Below are positions 52,810 to 63,091 of a DNA stretch of 64,000 nucleotides, piece after piece. The stretch lies in the NCBI GenBank assembly GCA_963377175.1, contig CAUJNA010002924.1, forward strand, positions 546,468 to 610,467, read 5' to 3'. The DNA is from Effrenium voratum (taxonomy: Eukaryota > Sar > Dinophyceae > Suessiales > Symbiodiniaceae). The number at the start of each line of letters is the position of its first letter. Positions within the stretch are counted from its first letter, which is position 1. The notes beneath the pieces were generated by a model, which saw nothing but the letters and a program-made list of their open reading frames with translations, ran no database searches and was not told where the DNA came from. Both the position numbers and the translations under genes were made by a program.

Positions 52810-54130
52810 CGGAGATGTGGAAAATGATCAGCAGTCATGCTAGGGCTGTGGGAAGTGGAATCCACTGTGATACAATTAAGGGCTTCCCAAAGACTAACCC
52901 AGCAAAAAGGGGAGATTCCCGAAGATACCACAGAAGTGGGGATAAACCCTTGATTCCGAAACCCTGCTTTCCAAACGATCCCAATGGGATCCCAGAAGAG
53001 CCCTTGTAGTAGCCATCTTCCTTTGGGTTTGAAAGGGTGGTCCCTGGGTTGCCGGCTATACGAATGTAAATGGATCCACTGTAGAGATGGTTTCTTGAAT
53101 CTTGCCAAACAGTCATTCGTACTATTGACGCCAATGGACTGCTCAAGAACACTCGGAGTTTGGATGGCCAAAACTGCTGCGGGTTTCCTGGTGTCTTTTA
53201 AGCCAACCTGAAACAAGCACTGAGCCTTAAAACCGACACACCTATGTGTCTTTCTGAAACATAGGAATCGGTGCCCTCAAAAGGTTGGTTTCCTTTTGGT
53301 TTCCTATCAGATACCAATCAGAAGGGGGTTCAGCATTTTTGAAACCCCATCATGAGCAATGGGCGAATGGATGTGGTTTGCAGGCAATTACCACCTTCAG
53401 GTTGAAGGTAAATCAAAAGGAGAACCACTTTGGAGTCCCTATCTTCACACATGTCACATCTCCTATTTTGAATAAGCAATGGACAATAACGTGGATGGCG
53501 CGCTATCCGTTTCTGGTGGCTTCCATTGTCAGCTGCTGCCATATTCTTGCGTTCCAGGTGCCTTGCTACTTTAGCTTCTTGCTTCACCCTTGCGAGAGAG
53601 CAAGAAAAATCTTTGTCTGGTGCTTCCCGGCTCATCTAATTGCCAACAAAAACACACCACTCGAAGCTCACCTGTTCGCTTCCAAACGCTTCGAGCACCA
53701 ACCTGAGAGCTTGGCGAAAGAAACACTCAACGGGCACGGAAAACTTCCATCTCGGCGAGCCCCACCCTAGCAACTGCAATCAGATGCACGCACGGGCTTA
53801 AGAAAGCGTCTCACCAGTCCCAGTTCCATTGTTTCCGACCGAACCAAGGACAACCACAATCTCTTTGTCATTTCCCTGACCTAACCAAGGAACACTACCA
53901 TCTTGTGAGACGGGGGGTCATTCAACCATTTTCCCGAAGCCTATGCCCACTGATTGTATTAAAGCTACGCCTGGATCGGATCAGGGCAGGGTGGACTCCT
54001 CAATCTAACACGAAAAAACAAGTCCAAACTTTCAGAGCTTACCAAGGACAACCGTCGTAAAAACTATTCTCCTCCCGCAACTCGGGCTCTGAGTTTTCCT
54101 TGATTGAACTTTTTTTTGTTTTGGGCTTGC
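52810..54130. other. No gene assigned
   Basis: Overlapping frames on both strands (for example a 161-codon + frame at 53285-53770), without splice support or recognisable family. Confidence 0.3.
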
Positions 54131-54261
54131 CAATCTGGGAATGCTGAGCTGGGCCCACGGCATTCGAAGAGCTCGCAGGTCTTGACGCAGCACTCCTGCT
54201 TCGTGCTGCCGGGCTGGTCCACGGTGAGATCGTTGTAAGTGAAGCCGGGATCGCATGTCAC
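54131..54261 (-). CDS. Cys module exon with upstream half-module (C6)
   Basis: Acceptor CACCAG|GTGACATGC. The minus frame reads TCDPGFTYNDLTVDQPGSTK, QECCVKTCELFECRGPSSAF, PDWQA. This exon shows the linking pattern: C-x2-GF, a 17-residue spacer, then CC-x3-C-x4-C. It suggests that the repeating unit runs from the Gly-aromatic pair of one module to the CC of the next. Confidence 0.65.
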
Positions 54262-54731
54262 CTGGTGCCAATGTCGAGGCTCAAGGCGGGAGAACAGAAC
54301 AGAAACGCTGGATATGGTCGTCTTACGTGGGTTTGCAAGGGGAGAATTGGGGTGAGGGTTGAAGGCGGGTTTAGGGTCGGTGCAGTCTTGGTTTGGGGTA
54401 GGGGGGTGTTTTAGGCAGGTTCAAGGTATAGGGTCGGTTTTGAGCGGTGTAGACTGGTTCGGGTTGAGTTCAGGGTGGCTGAGGGTAGGCTTGGGCCGGT
54501 TCAGGGTGGCTTTTCGTCTGAGGATGGGTCTGGGGCATATAGGGCAACCTCCAGGGGTGGGTTGAGGGGGTTCAGGTGTCGAGGCGGGCTTAGGGCTTGG
54601 CTCCAAAAGGGGCTTCAAAGGCAAAAGCAGCGGAATGCCGCCAAAGTTCAGAAAGAAGACCTGGGCTGTCTGTTTTCAGAGCCCCCGCTAATAGTGACGA
54701 ACTTTTGGTGGGTTAAGTGAACATCCAACCA

Positions 54732-54836
54732 CTACCTGGAACCCCAAGTAGCCACTTTTTTCCAGCCACTTTACCCACTAGTAGCCCATGATTTGGTCAA
54801 AGTAGCTGGAAAAATAAAGGCAACTGGGGATCTAAG
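54732..54836 (+). repeat. Family K repeat (K2)
   Basis: CTGGAACCCCAAGTAGCCAC to GGGGATCTAAG. Same + orientation as K1. Confidence 0.75.
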
Positions 54837-54927
54837 TAAACACTAATAAGATCTCAAAAGCTAAGGGACCGGATAGGTGGGAGCCAAAAGACCTATGCCC
54901 ATCTTCCCAAACCAAACGCATCGATCG

Positions 54928-55018
54928 ATCCGGATGCCTGGCTGCAGGTGGGCAGGCAGCAAGCTTCGCTGGAATTGCCAGTGGAATTCGCCTTCGACTT
55001 GTCCGGAGCCCTTGGTTC
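54928..55018 (-). CDS. Cys module exon (C7)
   Basis: The minus frame reads CEPRAPDKSKANSTGNSSEA and CCLPTCSQASGSIDA. CC-x3-C kept (CC at 54956-54961), fourth Cys replaced. The 5' limit may be AAG|GGCTCC. Confidence 0.55.
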
Positions 55019-55105
55019 ACAGCGTGAGCCAGCGATTGTTGGGTGATCTGTTCGCTTAACGAGTTCGAAGTCTGGGTCCTTGCGCATGCTACGCACACAC
55101 ACACA

Positions 55106-55225
55106 CATGGCCATGGGTCAACAGCCCGTACCCCCAGTTAACATCCCAATCTTCAGTGAAACAGACTAACATGGGTGGTGCACCTACCCCAAAATGGTAC
55201 CATTGGTTTTGACCCACAGCCCCAT
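55106..55225 (-). repeat. Family A-I element (A13)
   Basis: CATGGCCATGGGTCAACAGC to GACCCACAGCCCCATG. Core GTACCCCCAGTTAACATCCC. Confidence 0.85.
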
Positions 55226-55768
55226 GATTGTTCTGCACAAGCGAGAGGATTGTTTTTGCTTTCCTCCGAACTTAGTTAGGATTCCCCGAGCAAAGACGAC
55301 CAATCTGGTCCCCAGCGCAAAAGCCCTGCGCCTCATGATGATGGTTGGCCCGCGGAATTCTTTCATTTGCTTAAGCCCCTGGAAAAAATAAGAATATTTC
55401 CAGTAGTCATAGATTCCCTTTAAAACCAACAGCGGAAAATGAACAATATTCTTAAGCAAATGGAAAAAATCTAAAAAAACCATGGAATGCCTGGTCGCCC
55501 CTGTGCAAGGGCTCGAAGGGCTGAACAAGTACTGTCAAGTACTTTGGTACGGTCTTTGTCGCTATTGCCTGCACAAATGGCTCAGCTGCTTGCTGTTGGG
55601 ACACACACACACACACATTTTCCCAAAAAGTGTAAGGTTCATGTTCCCGCCGGATTGACCCCGTCTTATTGATAGGGGGTGTTTCCCCAAAAGCGACGAA
55701 CCATCACCAGAAGGGGACACCCGCCGATGAAAGACGGCCAGGGGTCCTGCTTACATTGGATTCTCAAC

Positions 55769-55834
55769 CTTCGAGACCAAGGTGCCACAAACCCCTGCAT
55801 TCGTGCGCTGCACAGGTAGCTTCGCAGCACTCAC
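55769..55834 (-). CDS. Cys module exon (C8), 66 bp, both splice sites canonical
   Basis: Acceptor CTGCAG|GT and donor GAAG|GTTGAG bound exactly 66 bp. The minus frame reads ECCEATCAAHECRGLWHLGL, EG: CC-x3-C-x4-C-x2-LW. Phase 1 at both ends, so the exon could be duplicated or skipped without a frame change. Confidence 0.65.
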
Positions 55835-55989
55835 CTGCAGTAGTGCCTGGCAAATTAGCCACTGGAGCATGCACGCGCATACGCACATAATATTCGTCCA
55901 TTCCCGGTATTCTCTTCATTTGATGCCTTCATTGCATATGTCTTTACAAGTTCGGTTCTCATATTTATGGATTCTGGACATGTTCAGAT

Positions 55990-56090
55990 CCCAATAAGTC
56001 TAAGCGCTTCAAACTGCCAGTCCAGGCCGAGAATGGTTCCCCTGCCACGATCACCGCCAACGGTTCTCAGAAGTACTAGTAAATTTCCGG
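55990..56090 (-). CDS. Candidate exon, unknown
   Basis: The minus frame reads LRTVGGDRGRGTILGLDWQF, EALRLIG before a TGA at 55984. Exon-like. Lies between modules C8 and C9. Confidence 0.4.
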
Positions 56091-56671
56091 GTGCCGTTCT
56101 TTTGGTTGAACTTAAAGGGAAACTAAACCTCCGCAAAAAGAAGAAGCACTGGGTTGGAAGAAGGGTGGAAAGAGTGAAGGGTGGACACGCTGACTGCAAC
56201 TGGGGGTAGGTGACAACCCCTCGAGAAAATCCGATGCGCCATGCACCCAGAATCGGCAGCTGAAGGCTTTCACAACGTTATCCATGTCAGAAAACATCTA
56301 AATACATCGAAATAATTCAGCGCAACAGAGCCACGATTTGTTTCAAACAACTGAATATGCTCTGAGCACGTGAAAAGTCCGAAAAAAAGGGGAAGCGACA
56401 AAAAACAGGGGGGATATGGCCGAACACAAGACTTGGAGACCAGCGCTACACGTGATAACATCTGCCCTCTAGGAGTCTAAACTAGATCAGTGAGATGTCC
56501 GAGAAATCTGGAGGTGTGCTCAAACAAATCTTGAAAAAAAAGACTCATGGTCACCTATGCTGTCTCACCTGCTCAAGTTCTCTGAACAGCATAGAGCGAC
56601 AAAGCGGACAAATTTCTTATACGAAGTCATGCTTGAGAAAAAACACGTGGTGCAACAGGGCAAGGAAAAAC

Positions 56672-56832
56672 CTGACCAAGGGAATGGCGGGAAACGCGCA
56701 GTCGACATCGCCATGCCCAGCTTGCGCCTGCTTTGTTGGGATCGCCAACCTTCTGGTTTTGGCCGCAAACAAATCTGCCCTCAAGAAATGCTGCGCCGCA
56801 GGCTCTGTCGCAGCACTCGTCATTGGTCTCAC
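56672..56832 (-). CDS. Cys module exon (C9)
   Basis: Acceptor GCCAAG|GT, proposed donor GGTCAG|GTTTTTC. The minus frame reads ETNDECCDRACGAAFLEGRF, VCGQNQKVGDPNKAGAS. CC at 56810-56815; CC-x3-C kept, next Cys displaced. QNQKVGDPNKAGAS recalls the NPSYVGNTG spacer of C10. Confidence 0.6.
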
Positions 56833-57276
56833 CTTGGCAAACGGTGAAGAGCTGGTGAAGAGCTCAACGCCATGCTTGTGCTCACATAGCTGTGGAAAGT
56901 GAGAGCAGAACCATGCCTATTTGAGAGTGATAATGACAACTTCGCATTACTATAGTGTGTCATGCAAATGTCACGTTTAAGATAGTTTAATCGACCGAGC
57001 TGCATAGAGCTCAAACACTCACAGACGACGACTCATGTGGTTGAAACGGGTCTACACTAAATAATCATATTGCGCTGACTTTCGATCCATGACTTTGGAG
57101 CCTTCGCAAGGTTTGGTGCCTTGACAACTTGGGTGACCCCGAATGGGTTCTATCAAATGTGTTCCTTTCGGATGCTACACTCGCGTCCTTTGGCACAAGC
57201 GCTCGGAATCTGTTTAGTAGAAACCGTTTTCCTGACCAACTGGGGGTGTGCTCCCGAAGCATGTTCAGACTCTTCA

Positions 57277-57384
57277 CATGGGTGTGGGTCAAAAATAGGT
57301 ACCCAGAATAGAACCCTGCTAATTGGAAACAAAGACTAAAACCTGCGGTCCCCTGATGGTTTAATTTTGATCCATACCCACATG
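57277..57384 (-). repeat. Family A-II element supplying a splice donor (A14)
   Basis: On + CATGGGTGTGGGTCAAAAAT to TTTTGATCCATACCCACATG. On the minus strand its end CAT|GTGGGTATGG lies exactly at the end of exon C10. Confidence 0.85.
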
Positions 57385-57483
57385 TCTGGCAGATCCCATG
57401 TCGCCTGTGTTGCCCACGTAGGAGGGGTTGGCAGTGTAGCCATCGCTGCAGGTGTGCACCCTACAGGTGGCCACACAGCACTC
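57382..57483 (-). CDS. Cys module exon (C10)
   Basis: Acceptor GGCCAG|GAG, donor CAT|GTGGGTATGG from the family A end. 102 bp, 34 codons: ECCVATCRVHTCSDGYTANP, SYVGNTGDMGSARH. The fullest module: CC-x3-C-x4-C-x2-GY-x2-NP-x3-GNTG. CC at 57475-57480. Probably secreted or lumenal if the cysteines pair, but no signal peptide is visible. Confidence 0.7.
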
Positions 57484-57599
57484 CTGGCCATTCAGCCAGG
57501 CACGGTTGGGAGGGGGTGTCAAAATAGGGGACCCCCAAAACTGGTTCCATCCAAAAAAACGATCCCGTTTTGAGACAGACCCAGGTGGTGATTTTGCTG

Positions 57600-57720
57600 A
57601 GGGTGCCCAAACAGAATAAGGCATCGAGTTTAAATTCACATCTTCATTCACATCTTGACTGCTTGCAAGGCTTCGAGGTAAAATTTGCAGGCCGCCAGCA
57701 AGGTTCCCACGTTTCCCTAC
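57600..57720 (-). CDS. Candidate exon upstream of C10
   Basis: The minus frame reads NLAGGLQILPRSLASSQDVN, EDVNLNSMPYSVWAPSAKSP. Exon-like; no cysteine. Boundaries unknown. Confidence 0.35.
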
Positions 57721-58025
57721 ACAAAACCGACTCACTTCTGCTAAAACCAGGGGAAATATGGGGGTGTGTCGTTAGAATAGGGAACCCAAAAACACTGCTT
57801 AGTTTCCTTTGTGTTTCCCTTTACCACATACCCAAACAGTGAGAGAACCCATCCTACGCCGTCCTTTACTGGCACCGGTCAGCGCCTACGCTCTCAATCA
57901 CACAGTTTTCCTTTCGGTGTCCCTTCAAAAATACCGCCAAAAAGGGGAACCCTGGGCAAAGAAAGCTAATTCCACCAAGCAGTCCTTGTTGCTGGCACCG
58001 GTCAGCGCCTACAATGCGCTCGCAC

Positions 58026-58170
58026 GCACACGCACGCATGCACCCTCACTCACTCACTCAGACAGACAAACAAACAGACTAACAAACGACAGCCGGAAAG
58101 ACAGACTGACAAACAGACAAACACAAGCACACAGCCAGGTAGGCAGGCAGACAAACACAAGCACACATGT
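58026..58170. repeat. ACAGACAAACA / CACG simple repeats
   Basis: CGCACGCACACGCACGC, CACTCACTCACTCAGAC and CAGACAAACAAACAGACT units in succession. Confidence 0.85.
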
Positions 58171-58944
58171 TCGAAGCAGGTCAGAAACAGGCTGAAATGT
58201 TTCAAGAAGCCTCTTGGTGTGACCAACAACACTCTACCACAGATCTGGAAAGGCCTTCTTCGTGAGGAGATTGGCCAAAGAAAGGTTAGAAATCTTTGTT
58301 TACCACACATGTCTTACCACAACAAAGTACAAAGTCTTGAAATCCGAAAAGTGAGCCCTGAATCTGTTGAGTCCTCTGTCTGCCGAACCAAATATGCAAA
58401 TCTGATGGAGCCCCTGCGTGGTTGATGAACGCCAGGTGCGAAATGGCCAAAGTCCTTCCACATGTCCGGACGCTGACCTCGGGCCTGGTGCTATTCCAGT
58501 GCTGAGTTAGGATGGCACATTCCGCTTTGCCCCACTACAAACACACTGCAAAATTTTCCGAGCAGTGTTCTAGTGTCCCTGCAACTTGCAAATTGAGCCA
58601 TACAGGATTTGTTTAAATGGACAGTCTCAAACCACAGTATGTCTGCCCTTTAAAGACAGCTAACAAAGCAACCCGCTGAAATGGCATCCTTTCTGTGATA
58701 CCAATGGCAGGCCTTCCAAATAATAAGTTTTCCAAATTAAGGCTCCCTGACATCACAGAAGTGGGACTCATTCCGACGCAAAACGGAAGACCCTTCTCCT
58801 CAGATTGCTCACCTTGGTATAACAGAAGTGGGATTCATTCCAACACAAACCAAAGAAGAACACTCACCCTGCAATACAGTGCTATCAAATTATTACTTCC
58901 AACACTGCACTTCCACCAACCCTGGAACCCAAGTCCAACACAGT

Positions 58945-59043
58945 TCCATTCCATCTGCCTTCAGTTCCACGAACGCTCCGGGCCTTCTGGAGCTTCGGCA
59001 GCCAGCCGCTGGAGCAGTTCCAGTCATCGCAGCTCGCGGATAC
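58945..59043 (-). CDS. Partial Cys module exon (C11)
   Basis: The minus frame reads SASCDDWNCSSGWLPKLQKA, RSVRGTEGR. It has C-x4-C-x2-GW as in C4, but no CC in front; the CC part could be in the preceding exon. Confidence 0.45.
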
Positions 59044-59207
59044 TCAGGGCACCGGCATGCGAGCACTGCCCGCAATCCATTTGGGTGTGCGCCGGCGTGC
59101 GCTTTTTGAGGGTACCCTTTTTAAGGCTAGTTGAACAAATAATTCAACGGAAACAACACAATTTTGAGCCCTCTCTTTGACACGCACCCATTTCGCTCTC
59201 CCTCTCT

Positions 59208-59222
59208 TTCTCCCTCCCTCTC

Positions 59223-59255
<33 letters not shown>
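59208..59255. repeat. (CT)n microsatellite
   Basis: TCTCTCTCTCTCTG runs. Confidence 0.9.
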
Positions 59256-59261
<6 letters not shown>

Positions 59262-59659
59262 CTCTATTCGGCATCCGTCACTGCTCAGCAACATTGCTGC
59301 CTCCAGCCCTCAACTTCCATGCTGCGGCAAGAGGCAGCAAGTGGAAGACAAACCTGACTCGGAAGCATGGGACGCGCGAATTGGGAGCTACCCCCAGCTT
59401 TCTTGAAGGTACCCCTCTAGTGAGAGGGAAACCAAGCCCTTTTTTGACACATACCGACATCAGCCTCTCTGCAACATGCCCATGCTATTGGGGAGGCATC
59501 ATGGCCACAGAGTCTCAAACTGCAGCTGCCCCACAAAGAATCGAGTTCTTTCATTCTACATGCCCAATAGGGAGGCATCATGGCGATACAGCACAGCTTC
59601 GGGTTCCTTTGTTTCTTAGAAAGCAGAAGTAAAGTGGAGTGCAATGGAAGGTCAATGAC

Positions 59660-59731
59660 TTTCATTTCTGACCAAGGCACTTCATTGGCAAGTGGCCTCA
59701 CTCCGACCTGAGTGTGTGCAAGCAATGCCAA
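59660..59731 (-). CDS. Candidate exon, unknown
   Basis: The minus frame reads HTQVGVRPLANEVPWSEMKV, IDLPLHS. Exon-like, no clear borders. Confidence 0.3.
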
Positions 59732-59817
59732 TGCTTAGCAATGAAACAGCAGCTAGCGGTTGGTTCCTATCTGGAGTACCCGATTCTCAATGGGGCCCCG
59801 TATGTGCGATTTCACTT

Positions 59818-59935
59818 TCATCCTTTCTTGCAATAATCGGCGTTGGCAAACTCCCGGAAAGCTGCAGGGGCACATGGTGCCAGGAAGTCTGGGCTCCCGC
59901 TAACCCGGTGTTTGGTTGCCCAACATGAGGCTGGG
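59818..59935 (-). CDS. Candidate terminal exon, Cys-containing
   Basis: The minus frame reads SGSPDFLAPCAPAAFREFAN, ADYCKKG and stops at 59818-59820. Two Cys in a different spacing from the modules. Coding-like composition. Confidence 0.4.
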
Positions 59936-60060
59936 AAAACCAAGCGTTGCTCCGGGCTTCCCACATGTAAATCGATTAACTTCCATTTGCTTAAGGCCCC
60001 TGGAAAAAAATCACATATTTTTAGTAGTGATAGATTCCATTGAAAACCAAGGGAACATAA

Positions 60061-60197
60061 CACGTGGCCATGGGTCAAAACCCCGTACCCCCAGTGAACA
60101 TCCCAATCTCCACTAAAATAGGTTCTAAAATGGGTGGTGAATTCACCTATCCCCTAAAATGGGATCCCAAAACGGTTTTGACAACCACAGCCACATG
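60061..60197 (-). repeat. Family A-I element (A15)
   Basis: CACGTGGCCATGGGTCAAAA to TTTTGACAACCACAGCCACATG in part. Core GTACCCCCAGTGAACATCCC. Confidence 0.85.
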
Positions 60198-60229
60198 TTC
60201 TTAAGCACATGGAAGTCCAACAGGTGCGA

Positions 60230-60315
60230 ACCAAACCGGCCAGGCTGCATCAGGTCAGAGCGGAGGGCTCGCAAATCTTGAGCCCGTCGCTGCGCGTGCA
60301 CTGGGCACCATCCTG
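60230..60315 (-). CDS. Candidate exon, Cys-containing
   Basis: The minus frame reads DGAQCTRSDGLKICEPSALT and then stops. Short; cysteine-bearing like the neighbouring modules. Low confidence. Confidence 0.3.
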
Positions 60316-60836
60316 TATGGACATGGGTCAATCTAGGGTTGACCCCCCAAAATGGTAGGTTGTCTTTTTGGTTTCCCTTTTTCAACCAACCAGAACATGT
60401 GGGTACCCTCAAAGAACACACACACAATAAATATATATATATATATAATGCATATAATACACAAATTATATAACATCTGTCAGAAATCGGAAATGAGGAA
60501 TCGCCACGGGCCCTTGGGAAGCTCGTTTCACCCCCAAGGTGCGCTTGTTTTGGCTTGCCCAAAGGACAGGGATGCCGAACTACTTTGGGTTTTGGAGCCG
60601 GCAGTTCCCAAGGAAGACGTGGCAGTAAACCTGAGATGCGGCTTGCTGGAAGCCAAAGTTGAGCTGCCAGAATCTCTGAACATCTCTTAACAACCACATG
60701 GGCGCGTCACAGAGTTTTCCAAGGCTTTTTACTGTTTTTTGCAGAAAGCTTTAGTTTGTTGTTCTCTAACCTCAAAGAACTGCAGGGGTGGATGGGTGGG
60801 TATGTGTCAAATTAGGGGGGGTCCCCATCAAAATGT

Positions 60837-60986
60837 GAGTCACACTCAAAACCCGGTACAAAAATGGTCGACCCACAACCAACAAGAACTAAGAAGGCGG
60901 ATATCCGCAGCTATTTATGGCTGGGATCGTCCCTTGGGATCGTCCCTTACTAACCTTCGCTTATCCGGGTTTTGAGCACGTGGCTC
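60837..60986 (+). repeat. Family B element (B3)
   Basis: GAGTCACACTCAAAACCCGG to GGGTTTTGAGCACGTGGCTC, core AACTAAGAAGGCGGATATCC and a duplicated GGGATCGTCCCTT. Confidence 0.75.
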
Positions 60987-61009
60987 ATGTTGGTTTCCCT
61001 TACATTGTA

Positions 61010-61121
61010 CTCAGTTGCCCAAAGGACCTGGAAATAAAAGGCTAACCTTTTGGGACCATGACTAAAAATGGACCAAAACGAGAAAACCAAAAGGTTAAAA
61101 GGTCGGCTTTGGGCAATTGAG
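61010..61121. repeat. Family C inverted-repeat element (C-el2)
   Basis: CTCAGTTGCCCAAAG and CTTTGGGCAATTGAG ends, 112 bp, same orientation as 50697-50808 and nearly identical. Confidence 0.9.
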
Positions 61122-61527
61122 TGTAAAGCAACCAGGCACGCTGGGCCCTTGACTTCTCCTCCATGTCCTGCGTCGCGGAGCGTCGCTTTTGGCTTGGCCC
61201 ATATCTCTGAATGCGCCCGTGGCACTGGCAAATGATTGAGGCAAAGCTTTCAAAAACGGCCGTGATTGGAGGGTAGCGTTTTACAGATTGGTTCGAGTAG
61301 GAACTAAAGCTGAACCCATTGCCTTTGGGTTGGTTCAAGTAGAAGCAAAAGCTGAAATCTTACTAATCTGTCCTTGCCGAGTTCTGATTCTGGCCCTGCT
61401 GACCTGCTGTGGATGGACAACATTCTGCACTTGGGATGGATGAAGCCCTCATGGTTGAAAAGCCTAAAAGCCACCAATCCCAACTGAGGCATACTCAAAA
61501 CCGATCGGTACACTCGGTTGCTTTCTG

Positions 61528-61598
61528 CTCCCCTGCCAACAGTTTAACTTTTAGTAGTTTAATCGAACACCCATTAGTTGGCAAAAAGCTAAAGTCCA
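61528..61598. repeat. Family M repeat (M5)
   Basis: CTCCCCTGCCAACAGTTTAA to AGTTGGCAAAAAGCTAAAG. Same orientation as M4, inverted relative to M1-M3. Confidence 0.6.
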
Positions 61599-61679
61599 AA
61601 CATCCAAACGAAATGCACCAAAGGGTATTAAACAACCATGCTTCAAGAACTGACAAGGCGGCAAGGGGCACTGGGTTTT

Positions 61680-61810
61680 GAGGCTGTGACTCAACCGGTG
61701 CCATCGATTCGCGTGGATTCTCCTGGAGCACCTCCAAGACATGGGCCATCTGCTCCGCGTAGAGCGCTGAGGCTTTATTCGCCTGAAAGATTTGCGAACA
61801 GGAGACACTG
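61680..61810 (-). CDS. Candidate exon, coiled-coil-like
   Basis: The minus frame reads SQIFQANKASALYAEQMAHV, LEVLQENPRESMAPVESQPQ. Helical, charged and exon-like. Borders unknown. No family is recognised. Confidence 0.45.
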
Positions 61811-62055
61811 ACGCGCCTTATTTTTGGGTGTCTTTTTTTTGGGGGACCCCCCAAAATGGTGGTACTCCTATTGGTGTCCCTCTAAAACGGCACCTTCAAA
61901 AAAGACAAACCCATTTGTGGAAGGCTGAAAAACCCAGAAACTTGTGCCCACCAAAAGGGAAGCCACCGGGTTTTGGTATGTCATGGGGAAAAAATGGCAC
62001 CGTCCACCCAAAACCGATGCCCTGGTACCTTGCAATCCCTGAAAGTATCTTGGAA

Positions 62056-62330
62056 TCATGCTCCACTGCCAGACTCCGCAAACTGGTTCCGACCTAAATC
62101 TGTCATGTTGGGTTCAAGGCCACACCAAAGGAAAACCGAGGACTGGTCTTGCTGGCATGGAGTCTCCGGTCTCAGAAGCGGTCGAGTCGTTTTTTCCTGC
62201 AGGATGCACTCTTGAAGACCGCCGGCAAACCTGCAGCGATGCAGCGTCGCAGCGTCTGTTGCGTTTGCTCGTGAACAAATGCTCAATTGCACACAAATCT
62301 TCACATCTCGAGTCAAAGGACCGCTCTGAA
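62056..62330 (-). CDS. Candidate exon block, unknown
   Basis: The minus frame includes CSRANATDAATLHRCRFAGG, LQECILQEKTTRPLLRPETP, LGRNQFAESGSGA and stops at 62056. A + frame overlaps it (62058-62417). Moderate coding look. Confidence 0.3.
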
Positions 62331-62346
62331 CTATGCATGTGTATAG

Positions 62347-62415
62347 AAATATATATATATATATATACACGCAGTGTTTATATATATATATATGTATGTG
62401 TATATATATATATGT
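62347..62415. repeat. (TA)n microsatellite
   Basis: TATATATATATATATACACG and TATATATATATATGTATGTG tracts. Confidence 0.9.
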
Positions 62416-62987
62416 GAGGATATTTGCTTTCTGTACGGCAAGGCCGAAGCAGCTTGCTGGACACATGATCCTTGCCTTGAACAGCAACTTTGGCCGCCAG
62501 CGCCTTCAATCAATCTGCTGACCAGGCACTCTCTCATTGCAGCAGCCGACTCCAGTGGCCGGGTTGGGCTTTGGTCAAGGAAAGCTCCAGTGTGGACTCC
62601 TGACGGTGTGGATCCGGCGTGCCAACAGCTTTTCACACACCCACACACACATCTTGCGTCGATCATGGCAAATCAAGTTCTGCTGGTATCCCAAATCGCA
62701 GGGGAAATGGTCATTCAAGGGGTATGACCAACAAAGGCCTTGACCAAGTTTCGTGGGCACTGTTTGGGCACCATCTACAATATCTTTACTCTCTACCCAA
62801 CATGATCTTGCTTCCCAACACTATTTGCCACCGGGGCCGGGGTGCAGGGGGTGGGTCATCTGGGGCTTGCTCCCGTTGTGCCCTGCGCTTCGCTCGGGGC
62901 GTAAACTCACTCTCCGGGTCCCTGCAGCTCACGTCATAGCGGAGAGGATCAATCTCTTCCAACCTGGGGAGGGGATGCGAGGTGTGG

Positions 62988-63091
62988 CCTGTGGGTGTGG
63001 CTCAAAAGGCTCAAACGGTTATGCAGGTCTTGATCCATTCCACGTACCAGGGCAACCCATTTTGGAATTCTGTTTTTTGAGCCACAGCCCT
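62988..63091 (+). repeat. Family A-like element, variant ends (A16)
   Basis: CTGTGGGTGTGGCTCAAAAG to TTTTTTGAGCCACAGCCCTG: the TGACC of the standard end is changed to GAGCC on both sides, so the change is symmetrical. Interior CCAGGGCAACCCATTTTGG is A-II. Confidence 0.75.

Noticed and set aside
53500..53560. Plus-strand CC motif (SCCHILAFQVPC)
   Set aside because: The spacing does not fit CC-x3-C and the frame is opposite to the module array.
62455..62520. Minus frame SCCSRQGSC as another Cys module
   Set aside because: Spacing is CC-x5-C, not CC-x3-C, and a different minus frame looks equally coding.
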